Numbered from the stretch's first letter, positions 10,202 to 21,060 are shown. The stretch is DNA of 41,440 nucleotides from Variovorax sp. CAN15 (GCF_030462475.1 NZ_JASMRZ010000029.1:5155-46594), one strand, 5' to 3'. Notes: generated by a model from the sequence alone, not told the origin. Made by a program: numbers and translations.

Positions 10202-10443
10202 GCCGGCTCTTTCGGATCGAGGATGTTTTCCAGTCGGGCGATCTGGTCGCGCAACCCAAGGCGGCGCTTCTTCAGGCGCCGCAGCAGCAGTTCATCCTGC
10301 GGCGAGCCTTCGGCCAGCCGGTCTATGGTGGCGTCGAGGTCAGCGTGCTCGATGCGCAGTTCGATCAGCTGACGGGAAAGAGAGTGGAGATTGGAGTCCA
10401 ACGGTGGAGGAGCGCACGCGTGGTTTTCGTGTCGCATGTTCAT
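10198..10443 (-). CDS. Small YdcH/DUF465-type coiled-coil protein
   Basis: An 81-aa protein whose second half reads LIELRIEHADLDATIDRL, then LLRRLKKRRLGLRDQIARLE. This is the two-helix coiled coil of the DUF465 (YdcH) family, whose function is not established. The start is placed at the ATG complementary to 10441-10443 with AGGA about 11 bases upstream; a second ATG two codons on (10437) is an alternative. The stop overlaps the helicase GTG by 4 bases (GTGA), so the two are co-translated. It is divergent from the PP2C phosphatase gene. Confidence 0.8.
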   Translation of the reverse strand: MNMRHENHACAPPPLDSNLHSLSRQLIELRIEHADLDATIDRLAEGSPQDELLLRRLKKRRLGLRDQIARLENILDPKEPA

Positions 10444-10510
10444 TCGATAATACGTCCTGACACGAATCTCCGAGAAGACAGGAACCGGCGCCTCAGGCGC
10501 ATATTGCTTC

Positions 10511-11287
10511 ATGACCCAAGGCTTTCGACTCGCAGCGGCCACCGGACTTCACAAGGGAGACCGCCCGTACCAGCAAGACCAGGTCCTGCTGATGAGCCAT
10601 CCGCGCGTGACCGGCTGCGTGCTGGGCGTGGTGGCGGACGGCATGGGCGGGCGCAGCGGCGGGCGCAAGGCTTCCGACCAGGTGCTCATGACGGCGCGCC
10701 AGCTTTTCACACGCTACCAGCCTGGCAAGGAAGACTCCGAAGCCCTGCTCAAGCAGATCCTGGAAGACGCGCACACGGTCATCAAGCTCACCGCCGCTTC
10801 CGCCGAACAGGAGCCGCACAGCACGATCGCGGCTTTCCTCATGAACCCGAAGGGCGACTGCGCCTGGATCCATGCCGGCGACTCGCGCATCTATCACTTC
10901 CACGACGGCGAGTTGCTCAAGCGAACGCGCGACCATTCGTACGTGCAGGTGCTGATCGACCGCGGCCAGATCACCGAAGCCGAGGCCAACATCCATCCGC
11001 AGGGCAACATCCTGCTGGGCTGCCTGGGCATGACGACCACGCCGCCACCCATCGACCCCTACTACATCCCGAAATTGGCGCCGGGCGACCTGCTGATGGC
11101 CTGCAGCGACGGACTCTGGCACTACTTCAGCCCCGAGGAGCTGGCGAGCGTGCTCTATGCACAACCCCCGCGCGATGCGGTGGAGATCCTGGTGGGCGAA
11201 GCGCGCCGCCGGGCCAGGGGCACGGGCGACAACATCTCGATCGCCGTTCTGAAGCTCGACCCGCTCCCGGCCGCTGCCGCAGCCTGA
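10511..11287 (+). CDS. PP2C-family Ser/Thr protein phosphatase
   Basis: Metal-dependent phosphatase of the PP2C/Stp1 type, cytosolic, 258 aa. The metal-binding motifs are all visible: VADGMGG with Asp43, HAGDSRIYHF (Asp about 122), ACSDGLWHYF, and GTGDNISIAVL near the end. The N-terminal motif is GDRPYQQDQ rather than the usual R-x-x-NQD, a small deviation. It stands alone between divergent ydcH and the convergent coiled-coil gene. No partner kinase or FHA gene is in the window, so its substrate is unknown. No clear Shine-Dalgarno lies next to the ATG; a GATAAT at 10446-10451 is a candidate -10 with a leader of about 50 bases. Confidence 0.9.
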   Translation: MTQGFRLAAATGLHKGDRPYQQDQVLLMSHPRVTGCVLGVVADGMGGRSGGRKASDQVLMTARQLFTRYQPGKEDSEALLKQILEDAHTVIKLTAASAEQEPHSTIAAFLMNPKGDCAWIHAGDSRIYHFHDGELLKRTRDHSYVQVLIDRGQITEAEANIHPQGNILLGCLGMTTTPPPIDPYYIPKLAPGDLLMACSDGLWHYFSPEELASVLYAQPPRDAVEILVGEARRRARGTGDNISIAVLKLDPLPAAAAA

Positions 11288-11309
11288 GCGACAGCCACCC
11301 TTCTTTTTC

Positions 11310-11972
11310 TCAGGGCTTGGCCGGTTCTGCGGGCGGCGGAGGCAAGGGCGCCCCGCGCGGCTTGTCACGGTTGGCGTTCTGGCGCTCAAGGTTGGCCTTG
11401 TGCTCTGCAGCGCGCCTTTGCTTCTCCTGGAAACGCCTGACGGCTTCGGGCGCCTCGGCGCGGCGCTGGGCAGCCTTGGCCTGCTCGTCAGCATGCGCCT
11501 GCTGCTTGGACTGGAACTGGCGCTCGCGCTCGGCTGCCTCGGCCGCCGTGGAAGCCCGACTGGCCGCGTGATCGGCGGCACGCTGCTCGCGGTCCTTCTG
11601 GTCCTGGATCGACTGCTGCTGCTTCTCGGGCGTGTCCACCGGGCGCTGCGCGGCGGCCTTCTGGTCCAGCTTCTGCAACTCGGCCGCACCGCTGCGCTGG
11701 CGCTGGATGTCGTTGATGGCGGTTTCCTGCCGCTTGATGTTGTCGGTTTCCTTGCGGCGGCGGCTGCGGCTTTCCTGCAGGCAGCCTTCCACCGCGAACT
11801 TCTTGTAGCAGGCGGCCCGCTCTTCGACAAAACGTTTCTCGATGACCTCCCGCTCCGAGGAAAGCCGGCGCTTCTCGGCCTCGAGGTCGGTGTTGCCCGC
11901 CGCGGCGTTGGACTGCGCCCACAGCGGAAGGCTGGCCAGCGCCATGGACAGGGCAAGAACGATTTTTTTCAT
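11310..11972 (-). CDS. Exported coiled-coil protein of unknown function
   Basis: No named family recognised. The 220-aa product starts with a clear signal peptide (MKKIVLALSMALASLPLWAQ, cleavage after the Ala-Gln region). The mature part is almost entirely charged helix rich in Arg, Glu, Gln and Ala, with heptad-like spacing from about residue 30 to 200, and a Pro-rich end. Two cysteines, in ACYKKFAVEGC, are nine residues apart and could form a disulfide in the periplasm. The ATG overlaps the zapE stop in an ATGA, so the protein is made together with ZapE. It is convergent with the PP2C gene. A structural or envelope-associated role is guesswork. Confidence 0.75.
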   Translation of the reverse strand: MKKIVLALSMALASLPLWAQSNAAAGNTDLEAEKRRLSSEREVIEKRFVEERAACYKKFAVEGCLQESRSRRRKETDNIKRQETAINDIQRQRSGAAELQKLDQKAAAQRPVDTPEKQQQSIQDQKDREQRAADHAASRASTAAEAAERERQFQSKQQAHADEQAKAAQRRAEAPEAVRRFQEKQRRAAEHKANLERQNANRDKPRGAPLPPPPAEPAKP

Positions 11973-13069
11973 GTGAGTCGGGTATCGACGACGCGGCGTT
12001 CCAGGGCAAGGAACTCGCTCGATTGCATTTCGGTGAGCCGGGAGACCGTGCGCGGAAATTCGTGCGACAGCGGACCTTCGGTGTACAACGCCTCGGGCGG
12101 AACCTCAGCCGACATGATGAGCTTGCATCGCCGGTCGTACAAGACGTCGACCAGCCATGTGAAACGGCGTGCCTCGGAGGCCATGCGCACCGGCATGTGC
12201 GGTACGTCGGACAGCAGCACGGTGTGGAACTGGCTTGCGATCTCGAGGTAGTCGTTCTGGGAGCGAGGACCGCCGCACAGCGTCTTGAAATCGAACCAGA
12301 CCACGCCGCCGGCCTTGCGCCGCGCGCGGATCTCGCGCTGCTCGATGTGCAGGACCGGGTTTTCGTCGGCCACCTCGGCCAGCTTGTCGAAAGCCTTGCG
12401 CATCTCCTTCTCGGCCGCCGCGTCGTTGGGCGTGAGATACATGCGCAGCTGCTCCAGCGTGCGGCGGCGGTAGTCGGTGCCGTTGTCCACGCTCAGGACT
12501 TCGAGCTTCTCGTTCAGCAGCTCGATCGCGGGCAGGATGCGGTCGCGGTGGAGTCCGCCCGGATACAGGTCATCGGGCTTGAAATTCGAGGTAGTGACGA
12601 AGCCCACGCCGTTCTCGAAGAGCGACACCAGCAGCCGATGAAGAATCATCGCGTCGGTGATGTCGGCCACGTGGAACTCGTCGAAGCAGATCAGCTTGTA
12701 GCGCTTCGAGATCCGCAGTCCCAGTTCGTCGAGCGGGTTGACCGTGCCTTGCAGCTCGCGCAGTTCGCGGTGCACCTCGCGCATGAACTCATGGAAGTGC
12801 AGGCGCGTCTTGCGCCGCAGCGGCACGGCGTTGAAGAACAGGTCCATCAGGAAGCTCTTGCCCCGCCCGACGCCACCATACATGTAGACGCCGCGCGGAA
12901 GCTCCGGCCGGTTGATGAACTTCTTCAGCGCATTCGAGCGCTGGGCCTTGTACTCGGCCCATTCGTTGGCGCAGCGATCCAGCGCCTCCACGGCGCGCAG
13001 TTGCGCGGGATCGCTTTTGAACCCGCGCGCCGCGAGTTCCGCCTCGTAGGCCTGTTTGACGCTGGTCAA
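11969..13069 (-). CDS. zapE: AFG1-like ATPase, cell division protein ZapE
   Basis: P-loop ATPase of the AFG1 family; in E. coli ZapE binds FtsZ and acts at the constricting septum. It has 366 aa. Walker A is YGGVGRGKS (64-72) and Walker B is LICFDEFHVAD with D130/E131. LVSLFENGVGFVTTSN and the YDRRCKLIMSAE sensor region follow. The start is a TTG at 13067-13069, giving MTSVKQAYEAELAARGF, which fits the family N-terminus; no in-frame ATG lies upstream before a stop. It is 13 bases from the stop of lpd, so it may be the last-but-one gene of the odh transcription unit. Confidence 0.92.
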   Translation of the reverse strand: MTSVKQAYEAELAARGFKSDPAQLRAVEALDRCANEWAEYKAQRSNALKKFINRPELPRGVYMYGGVGRGKSFLMDLFFNAVPLRRKTRLHFHEFMREVHRELRELQGTVNPLDELGLRISKRYKLICFDEFHVADITDAMILHRLLVSLFENGVGFVTTSNFKPDDLYPGGLHRDRILPAIELLNEKLEVLSVDNGTDYRRRTLEQLRMYLTPNDAAAEKEMRKAFDKLAEVADENPVLHIEQREIRARRKAGGVVWFDFKTLCGGPRSQNDYLEIASQFHTVLLSDVPHMPVRMASEARRFTWLVDVLYDRRCKLIMSAEVPPEALYTEGPLSHEFPRTVSRLTEMQSSEFLALERRVVDTRLT

Positions 13070-13082
13070 GAGATCGGCGAGA

Positions 13083-14510
<1,428 letters not shown>

Positions 14511-14560
14511 TGGGTTTCCGTTTCAGTTGTCCATCGCGCTGCGTGAATCAGGGCTCCTTC

Positions 14561-14642
14561 GCGAACACCGCGGAACCGGCTTTGCCGGGCCGCAGGTGTT
14601 GCCCCCGTGTGGGGGTTGGCGAAGCGACACGAAGTGCGCGAA
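14561..14642 (-). repeat. Dispersed intergenic repeat, copy 1 (odhB-lpd gap)
   Basis: The whole odhB-lpd gap (14511-14655) is largely filled by a GC-rich element. Its plus-strand core includes CACCGCGGAACCGGC, a CCGGC/GCCGG hairpin, a CCCCC...GGGGG segment and GACACGAAGTGCGC. The reverse complement of 38154-38233 matches it nearly base for base over these blocks. It is oriented so that the strand carrying CACTTCGTGT is the coding strand of the flanking genes. Confidence 0.8.
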
Positions 14643-14655
14643 GACTGGGGGTGGA

Positions 14656-15927
14656 TCAGATGTCGAACAGCAGGCGCGACGGGTCTTCCAGCGCCTCCTT
14701 CATGGCGACCAGGCCCAGCACGGCTTCACGGCCGTCGATGATGCGGTGGTCATAGCTCATGGCAAGGTAGTTCATCGGGCGGATGACGATCTGGCCGTTT
14801 TCCACCACGGCGCGGTCCTTGGTGGCGTGCACGCCCAGGATCGCCGACTGGGGCGGGTTGATGATCGGGGTCGAGAGCATCGAGCCGAAGGTGCCGCCGT
14901 TCGAGATGGAGAACGTGCCGCCGGTCATGTCTTCGATGCCCAGCTTGCCGTCTTGCGCCTTCTTGCCGAACTCGGCGATCTTCTTCTCGATGTCGGCGAA
15001 GCTCATCTGGTCGGCATTGCGCAGGATCGGCACCACCAGGCCGCGCGGCGAACCCACGGCGATGCCGATGTCGAAGTAGCCGTGGTACAGGATGTCGTTG
15101 CCGTCGACCGAGGCGTTGATCACCGGGTACTTCTTGAGCGCGTGCACAGCGGCCTTCACGAAGAAGGACATGAAGCCGAGCTTCACGCCGTGTTCCTTGG
15201 TGAAGCTGTCCTGGAAGCGCTTGCGCAGTTCCATGACGGGCGCCATGTTGACTTCGTTGAAGGTCGTCAGGATGGCGTTGGTCGACTGCGACTGGATCAG
15301 GCGCTCGGCGATGCGGGCGCGCAGGCGGCTCATCGGCACGCGCTGCTCGGGGCGCTCGCCCAGGTCGGGAGCGCTGGTCGGTGCGGCGACCTGCGGCAGC
15401 GCGGGCTTGCCGGCCGGCACCGCCACGGTGGCTGCAACGGCTGGCGCGGGCCTGGCGCCCGAGGCAACGGCGGCGAGCACGTCGCCCTTGGTCACTCGGC
15501 CGTCCTTGCCGGAGCCGGCCACGTCGCCGGTCTTCAGGTTGTTGTCGGCCAGCAGCTTGGCTGCGGCGGGCATTGCCACGTCGGCCTTCGAGCCGCCGGT
15601 CGCGGCGGCAGCTGCTGCCGGTGCGGCTGCGGGCGCCGGGGCTGCCGCAGCGGGTGCCGCGGCAGGAGCGGCCGCGCCGGCCTTGCCTTCGGTGTCGATC
15701 TTGGCGATCAGTTGGTCGGCCACCACGGTGGCGCCATCGGGCTGCACGATTTCGGCCAGCACGCCAGCCGAGGGCGCGGGCACTTCGAGCACGACCTTGT
15801 CGGTCTCGATCTCGATCAGGATTTCATCGACGGCGACGGCTTCGCCGGCCTTCTTCTTCCACGTGAGCATGGTGGCTTCGGCCACGGATTCGGAAAGCTG
15901 GGGGACTTTGACTTCAACGATAGACAT
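14656..15927 (-). CDS. odhB: Dihydrolipoyl succinyltransferase (E2) of 2-oxoglutarate dehydrogenase
   Basis: Core of the OGDH complex; transfers the succinyl group from lipoamide to CoA. It has 423 aa. There is one lipoyl domain (1-78) with lipoyl Lys44 in ETDKVVLEV, an Ala/Pro linker, and a peripheral-subunit-binding domain at about 110-155 ([16 protein letters not shown]). The catalytic acyltransferase domain ends with [13 protein letters not shown] (His394, Asp398) and the typical SRLLFDI C-terminus. The single lipoyl domain and ETDK context separate it from the PDH E2 downstream. GGAG lies about 11 bases before the ATG. It is the second gene of the odh operon. Confidence 0.97.
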   Translation of the reverse strand: MSIVEVKVPQLSESVAEATMLTWKKKAGEAVAVDEILIEIETDKVVLEVPAPSAGVLAEIVQPDGATVVADQLIAKIDTEGKAGAAAPAAAPAAAAPAPAAAPAAAAAATGGSKADVAMPAAAKLLADNNLKTGDVAGSGKDGRVTKGDVLAAVASGARPAPAVAATVAVPAGKPALPQVAAPTSAPDLGERPEQRVPMSRLRARIAERLIQSQSTNAILTTFNEVNMAPVMELRKRFQDSFTKEHGVKLGFMSFFVKAAVHALKKYPVINASVDGNDILYHGYFDIGIAVGSPRGLVVPILRNADQMSFADIEKKIAEFGKKAQDGKLGIEDMTGGTFSISNGGTFGSMLSTPIINPPQSAILGVHATKDRAVVENGQIVIRPMNYLAMSYDHRIIDGREAVLGLVAMKEALEDPSRLLFDI

Positions 15928-15981
15928 TTGGAGTGGGCTCCGATTTGTTCTTCAGGGTATTCGTGTGAAAGAGGACTGGTT

Positions 15982-18858
15982 TTACTTGGTCAGCACGAAG
16001 CCCTTGAGCTTGCCGAATGCGCCATCGACGAGCGCCTTCTGCTGTTCCTGGTGCAGGTGCGAGTAGCCCACCGCCGGCGATGCCGAGGCGGCACGGCCGG
16101 AGTAGCCGAGCTTCTGGCCTTCCTGCATGTTTTCGTGGATGTAGTGCTGCACGAAGAACCAGGCGCCCTGGTTCTGCGGCTCGTCCTGGCACCAGACCAC
16201 GTCGACGAGATTGGGGTACTTCTTGATCTCGGCGGCGAATGCCTTGTGCGGGAACGGATAGAGCTGTTCGACGCGGATGATCGCCACGTCTTCGTCGCCG
16301 CGCTCCTCGCGCTTCTTGGCCAGGTCGTAGTAGACCTTGCCCGAGCAGGCGATCAGCCGCTTGACCTTCTCGGCCTTCAGCGACTTGCTTTCCGGAATCA
16401 CGGTCTGGAAGCTGCCCTTGGTGAACTCGGCCAGCGGCGACGTGGCATCCTTGTTGCGCAGCAGCGACTTGGGCGTGAGGATGATCAGCGGCTTGCGCAG
16501 GTTGCGCACCATCTGGCGGCGCAGCACGTGGAAGATCTGGCTGGCCGTGGTCGGCTGCACCACCTGCATGTTGGTGTCCGCGCTCAGCTGCATGAAGCGC
16601 TCCAGGCGAGCCGAGCTGTGCTCGGGGCCCTGGCCTTCGTAGCCGTGCGGCAGCATCATGGTCAGGCCGTTGACGCGGCCCCACTTCACTTCGCCCGAGG
16701 CGATGAACTGGTCGATCACCACTTGCGCGCCGTTCACGAAGTCGCCGAACTGGGCTTCCCAGATGACGAGCGTGTTCGGGTCGTTCGAGGCGTAGCCGTA
16801 TTCGAACGCGAGCACGGCTTCTTCCGACAGGATCGAGTCGATCACGACGAAGGGAGCCTGGTTCTCGGCGACGTTCTGCAGCGGGGTGTAGGTGCCTTCG
16901 TCGAACTTCTCGCGGTTCTGGTCGTGCAGCACGGCGTGGCGGTGCGTGAACGTGCCGCGGCCCGAGTCTTCACCCGACAGGCGCACCGGATAGCCGCTGG
17001 CGACCAGCGAGGCGAAAGCCATGTGCTCGCCCATGCCCCAGTCGACGTTGACGTCGCCACGGCCCATCGCCGCGCGGTCGTCCAGCACCTTCTTCACGAG
17101 CGGATGCACCGTGAAACCCTGCGGCACGGTAGTGATCTTCTCGGCCAGGCGCTTCCATTCGGTGGACGGGATGGCGGTGTCACCGGCGTCGGTCCACTTC
17201 TTGTTGAGGTAGGGGCTCCAGTCGACGGCGTACTTGCTCTTGAAGTTGGTGAGCACGGGGTCGACCGTGTTCTTGCCTTCGTCGAAGGCGGCGCGCTGCG
17301 CCTTGACCATGTCGTCGCCCAGCGTGTCGCCCAGGCCTTGAGCGGCCAGCTTGTCGGCGTACAGCTTGCGCGTGCCGGGGTGCTGGGCGATCTTCTTGTA
17401 CATCAGCGGCTGGGTGAGCGAGGGGGTGTCCTGCTCGTTGTGGCCCAGCTTGCGGAAGCAGATGATGTCGACGACCACGTCCTTCTGGAACTCCATGCGG
17501 AATTCGAGCGCGATCTGGGTGGCGAGCACCACGGCTTCGGGATCGTCGCCGTTCACGTGCAGCACCGGCGCCTCGATCATCTTGACGATGTCCGAGCAGT
17601 ACAGCGTCGAGCGGCTGTCGCGCGGGTCGCTGGTGGTGAAGCCGATCTGGTTGTTGATGACGATGTGCACCGTGCCGCCGGTGGAGTAACCACGGGTCTC
17701 GGCCAGCGCCAGCGTTTCCATCACGACGCCCTGGCCCGCGAAGGCGGCGTCGCCGTGCACGATCACGGGCAGCACCTGCTTGCCCAGCGGGTCGCCGCGG
17801 CGGTCCATGCGCGCGCGCACCGAGCCTTCGACCACGGGATTCACGATTTCAAGGTGCGAGGGGTTGAACGCGAGGCTCAGGTGCACCGGGCCGCCGGGGG
17901 TGGTCACGTCCGAGCTGAAGCCCTGGTGGTACTTGACGTCGCCGCTGGGCAGGTCTTCGGGAGCGGTGTGGTCGAACTCGGCGAACAGGTCGGCCGGCAT
18001 CTTGCCGAGCGAGTTGACCAGCACGTTCAGGCGGCCGCGGTGGGCCATGCCGATCACGATTTCCTGCACGCCCTTGGCGCCGGCCTGGTTGATCAGCTCG
18101 TCCATCGCGACGATGAAGCTCTCGCCGCCTTCGAGCGAGAAACGCTTCTGGCCGACGTACTTGGTGTGCAGGAAGCGCTCCAGGCCTTCGGCCGCGGTCA
18201 GGCGGCTCAGCACATGCTTCTTCTGCTCGGCGCTCAGCTTGGGATTGGTACGGGCGCTCTCGAGCTTCTGCTGCCACCAGCGCTTGTGGTTCTGGTCGGT
18301 GGTGTACATGTACTCGGCACCCATCGTGCCGCAGTACGTTTCGCGCAAGGCATTGAGCAGGTCGCGCAGCGACATGGTCTCCTTGCCGAAGAAGGTGTTG
18401 CTGGTGTTGAACACCGTCTCGAGGTCAGCGTCGCTGAAGCCGTAGAACGAGGGCTCGAGTTCGGGAATGGCGGGACGCTCGGCGCGCTTGAGCGGATCGA
18501 GGTCGGCCCAGCGGGCGCCGACGTTGCGGTAGGCGGCGATCAGTTGCTGGACTGCCGTGCGCTTGCGGCCGAGTTCGGAGTCGGCGCCGCTGGCCTGCAC
18601 GACCTTGGTCGTGCCCTGCTTCGCACGTTCGGCGAAGGCGTTGATGACCGGCAGGTGGGGGACGTCGCGGGTGTTGCTGCCGTCGGCGGCCGGCACGTTC
18701 TGCAGCGCGTCGAAGTACGAGCGCCAGTTGTCGGGCACGCTGCCGGGGTTGGAGAGATAGTTCTCGTACATCTCCTCGACATACGGCGCGTTGCCGCCAA
18801 AGAGGTACGTGTTGCCTTGATAGGCGGTATACGCCGAGGGCGTGGATGAATCGCTCAT
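15982..18858 (-). CDS. odhA: 2-Oxoglutarate dehydrogenase E1 component
   Basis: Thiamine-diphosphate enzyme that decarboxylates 2-oxoglutarate and succinylates OdhB; TCA cycle. The protein is 958 aa, as usual. The N-terminal E2-binding segment (NTYLFGGNAPYVEEMYENYL) is present. GMAHRGRLNVL is an active-site signature. The ThDP motif runs from HGDAAFAGQG to INNQIGFTT. The C-terminal transketolase-like domain contains LPHGYEGQGPEHSSAR. It is the first gene of odhA-odhB-lpd, with 54 bases to odhB. Its start is preceded by 179 bases with no gene. Confidence 0.97.
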   Translation of the reverse strand: MSDSSTPSAYTAYQGNTYLFGGNAPYVEEMYENYLSNPGSVPDNWRSYFDALQNVPAADGSNTRDVPHLPVINAFAERAKQGTTKVVQASGADSELGRKRTAVQQLIAAYRNVGARWADLDPLKRAERPAIPELEPSFYGFSDADLETVFNTSNTFFGKETMSLRDLLNALRETYCGTMGAEYMYTTDQNHKRWWQQKLESARTNPKLSAEQKKHVLSRLTAAEGLERFLHTKYVGQKRFSLEGGESFIVAMDELINQAGAKGVQEIVIGMAHRGRLNVLVNSLGKMPADLFAEFDHTAPEDLPSGDVKYHQGFSSDVTTPGGPVHLSLAFNPSHLEIVNPVVEGSVRARMDRRGDPLGKQVLPVIVHGDAAFAGQGVVMETLALAETRGYSTGGTVHIVINNQIGFTTSDPRDSRSTLYCSDIVKMIEAPVLHVNGDDPEAVVLATQIALEFRMEFQKDVVVDIICFRKLGHNEQDTPSLTQPLMYKKIAQHPGTRKLYADKLAAQGLGDTLGDDMVKAQRAAFDEGKNTVDPVLTNFKSKYAVDWSPYLNKKWTDAGDTAIPSTEWKRLAEKITTVPQGFTVHPLVKKVLDDRAAMGRGDVNVDWGMGEHMAFASLVASGYPVRLSGEDSGRGTFTHRHAVLHDQNREKFDEGTYTPLQNVAENQAPFVVIDSILSEEAVLAFEYGYASNDPNTLVIWEAQFGDFVNGAQVVIDQFIASGEVKWGRVNGLTMMLPHGYEGQGPEHSSARLERFMQLSADTNMQVVQPTTASQIFHVLRRQMVRNLRKPLIILTPKSLLRNKDATSPLAEFTKGSFQTVIPESKSLKAEKVKRLIACSGKVYYDLAKKREERGDEDVAIIRVEQLYPFPHKAFAAEIKKYPNLVDVVWCQDEPQNQGAWFFVQHYIHENMQEGQKLGYSGRAASASPAVGYSHLHQEQQKALVDGAFGKLKGFVLTK

Positions 18859-18986
18859 GATCCGCTGACCTTCGCTTCCCTGCGGGAAGCACTAGTTGGT
18901 TTGAGAAACCTTCCGCGACACGGCTGAACCGGTTGGCGGATGCGACTGTGGCTGGGGAAGGGCCTGAGTACCTTGGCATTGTGCCA

Positions 18987-19002
18987 CGTCAACCATATGA
19001 CG
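18987..19002. promoter_or_regulatory. Inverted repeat upstream of odhA, operator candidate
   Basis: CGTCA-N6-TGACG (18987-18991 and 18998-19002) sits about 130 bases before the odhA start and 36 bases after the prpE stop. On the minus strand it overlaps possible promoter hexamers (TTGAAC then CACAAT at a 19-base spacing). The hexamers are weak; the inverted repeat is exact but short. Confidence 0.3.
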
Positions 19003-19037
19003 GTTCAAAGAGGCTTCGCAACCCCCTTCCCGCTCAT

Positions 19038-20951
19038 TCAGACGGAAGAGAGTAACTGTTTGATCTGCTGCAGCGTGGCGGGGTCATCGATGGTGGTCAG
19101 GTCGCCGGGGTCGCGCTGCTCGCAGACGGCCTGGATGGCGCGGCGCAGCAGCTTGCCGCTGCGCGTTTTCGGCAGGCCGGAGACGAAGCGCACGCGGGCC
19201 GGCCGGGCCAGGGCGCCGAGTTGGTCGGCCACCAACTTCATGATCTCGCCTTCCAGCTCGAGGGCCGCGTCGGCATCTGTCACAGCCTTGCCGTCCTTGG
19301 GCACCACGAAGGCCATCGCGACCTGTCCCTTCAGGGCATCGGCCACGCCGACCACCGCCACTTCGGCCACGTTGGAATGACCCGAGATGCTTTCCTCGAT
19401 CTCGCGCGTGCCCAGGCGATGGCCCGCGACGTTGATCACGTCGTCGGTGCGCCCGAGGATGTAGAAATAGCCGTCCTCGTCGCGAATGCCCCAGTCGAAG
19501 GTCGAATAGACCATCTTGCCGGGAACGCTTTTCCAGTAGGTGTTGACGAAGCGCGCATCGTCCTTCCACACGGTCTGCATGAAACCGGGCGGGGTCGGCC
19601 CCTCGACCACGACCACGCCCTTCTCGTTCGCGCCGGTCAGCTCTTCGCCGGTGGACTCGTGCACGATCCTGATGCGGTAGCCGTACATCGGCACGCCCGG
19701 GCTGCCGAACTTGCTGGGCCTGGGCTCGACGCCGTTGGCGATGGTGATCATCGGCCAGCCCGATTCGGTCTGCCAGTAGTTGTCGATGATCGGCACGCCC
19801 AGGCCCTCGCTGATCCAGCGCGCGGTCGGCTCGTCCAGCGGCTCGCCGGCCAGGAACAGCGCGCGAAGGGTCGAGAGGTCGTATTTCTTCAGCAGCGCCG
19901 GGTCCTGCTTCTTGAGCACGCGCACGGCCGTGGGCGCGCTGAACATCACCGTCACCTTGTATTTCTCGACGAGGCGCCACCAGATGCCGCCGTCGGGCTG
20001 GCGGTCGATGCCCTGCGTGGGCAGGCCCTCGTACATGATGGTCGCCATGCCGGCGATCAGCGGTCCGTAGACGATGTAGCTGTGGCCCACCACCCAGCCG
20101 ATGTCGCTGGTCGAGAAGTAGGTTTCGCCGGGCCGGCCGTCGAAGATGTGCTTCATGCTCGCCGCCAGCGCGACCGCGTAGCCGCCCACGTCGCGCTGCA
20201 CGCCCTTGGGCTTGCCGGTGGTGCCGCTGGTGTAGATGGTGTAGCTGATGTCGGTGGAGGCCAGCCAGGTGCAGGGCACCTTGGTGTCGAGGTGCTTGCG
20301 GCGCAGTTCGGCGGCAAGGTGGTCGCGCCCGGGCGTCAGGTCCATCGGCGCCAGGCCCCGGTCGGTCAGCAGCACGCCCGAGGGCTTGTGCTTCGACAGC
20401 CGGATCGCTTCGTCGAGCAGCGGCTTGTACGCGATGACCTTGTTGCCACGCGAGCCCGCGTCGGCGCTCACGATCACCTTGGGCTCGGCGTCCTCGATGC
20501 GCGTGGCCAGCGAACCGCTGGCGAAACCGCCGAACACCACGCAGTGGATGGCGCCGATGCGCGCGCAGGCCAGCATCGCGAAGGCGGCCTCAGGAATCAT
20601 CGGCATGTAAATGAGCACGCGGTCGCCCTTGCCCACGCCCAGCTCGACGAGGCTGGCGGCGGTGCGCTGCACCTCGGTGTGCAGTTCGGCGAAGCTGTAG
20701 CTCTTCTCGATGCCGGTCTCGGTGGACACGAAGATCAGCGCCGGCTGTTCGCCCCGCTGCGCCAGATGCCGGTCGACGGCGTTGTGGCAGAGGTTGGTGG
20801 TGCCGCCCACGAACCAGCGCGCGAACGGCGGCTGGCTCGCGTCGAGGATCTGTTGCGCGGGCGTCTGCCAGTCGATCAGCTTCGCCTGCTCGGCCCAGAA
20901 GGCCTCGGGCGCGTCGACGGATTGGCGATAGAACTCTTCGTAGCGGCTCAT
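19038..20951 (-). CDS. prpE: Propionyl-CoA synthetase
   Basis: AMP-forming acyl-CoA synthetase that activates propionate. It has 637 aa. The start at the ATG complementary to 20949-20951 has a perfect AGGAG 10 bases upstream and begins MSRYEEFYRQSVDAPEAFWAE, the usual PrpE opening. The reading frame continues upstream as a shadow of the next gene and is not used. The AMP-binding motif is YTSGTTGKPKGV; NYWQTESGWP is the adenylate-forming signature. GRTDDVINVAGHRLGTREIEE leads into the C-terminal domain with catalytic Lys600 (KTRSGKLLRR). Acetyl-CoA synthetase is the main alternative; the short N-terminus and PTPPGFMQT context favour PrpE. No prpBCD genes are near. Confidence 0.92.
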   Translation of the reverse strand: MSRYEEFYRQSVDAPEAFWAEQAKLIDWQTPAQQILDASQPPFARWFVGGTTNLCHNAVDRHLAQRGEQPALIFVSTETGIEKSYSFAELHTEVQRTAASLVELGVGKGDRVLIYMPMIPEAAFAMLACARIGAIHCVVFGGFASGSLATRIEDAEPKVIVSADAGSRGNKVIAYKPLLDEAIRLSKHKPSGVLLTDRGLAPMDLTPGRDHLAAELRRKHLDTKVPCTWLASTDISYTIYTSGTTGKPKGVQRDVGGYAVALAASMKHIFDGRPGETYFSTSDIGWVVGHSYIVYGPLIAGMATIMYEGLPTQGIDRQPDGGIWWRLVEKYKVTVMFSAPTAVRVLKKQDPALLKKYDLSTLRALFLAGEPLDEPTARWISEGLGVPIIDNYWQTESGWPMITIANGVEPRPSKFGSPGVPMYGYRIRIVHESTGEELTGANEKGVVVVEGPTPPGFMQTVWKDDARFVNTYWKSVPGKMVYSTFDWGIRDEDGYFYILGRTDDVINVAGHRLGTREIEESISGHSNVAEVAVVGVADALKGQVAMAFVVPKDGKAVTDADAALELEGEIMKLVADQLGALARPARVRFVSGLPKTRSGKLLRRAIQAVCEQRDPGDLTTIDDPATLQQIKQLLSSV

Positions 20952-21036
20952 CTCGGTTTGTCTCCTGTTATTCGTCCAGTCCTGGCAGGCGCCAAAACTG
21001 AATTCATAATTATGGAGACCGATCTTGCAGCAAGCT

Positions 21037-21060
21037 GACAGCCGGGACAACCCGGCCGTC
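21037..21060 (-). terminator. Hairpin between hydrolase gene and prpE
   Basis: GACAGCCGGG and CCCGGCCGTC pair around an ACAA loop with one mismatch. It lies just past the stop of the isochorismatase-family gene and upstream of prpE. No U-tract follows, so the terminator role is tentative. Confidence 0.4.
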
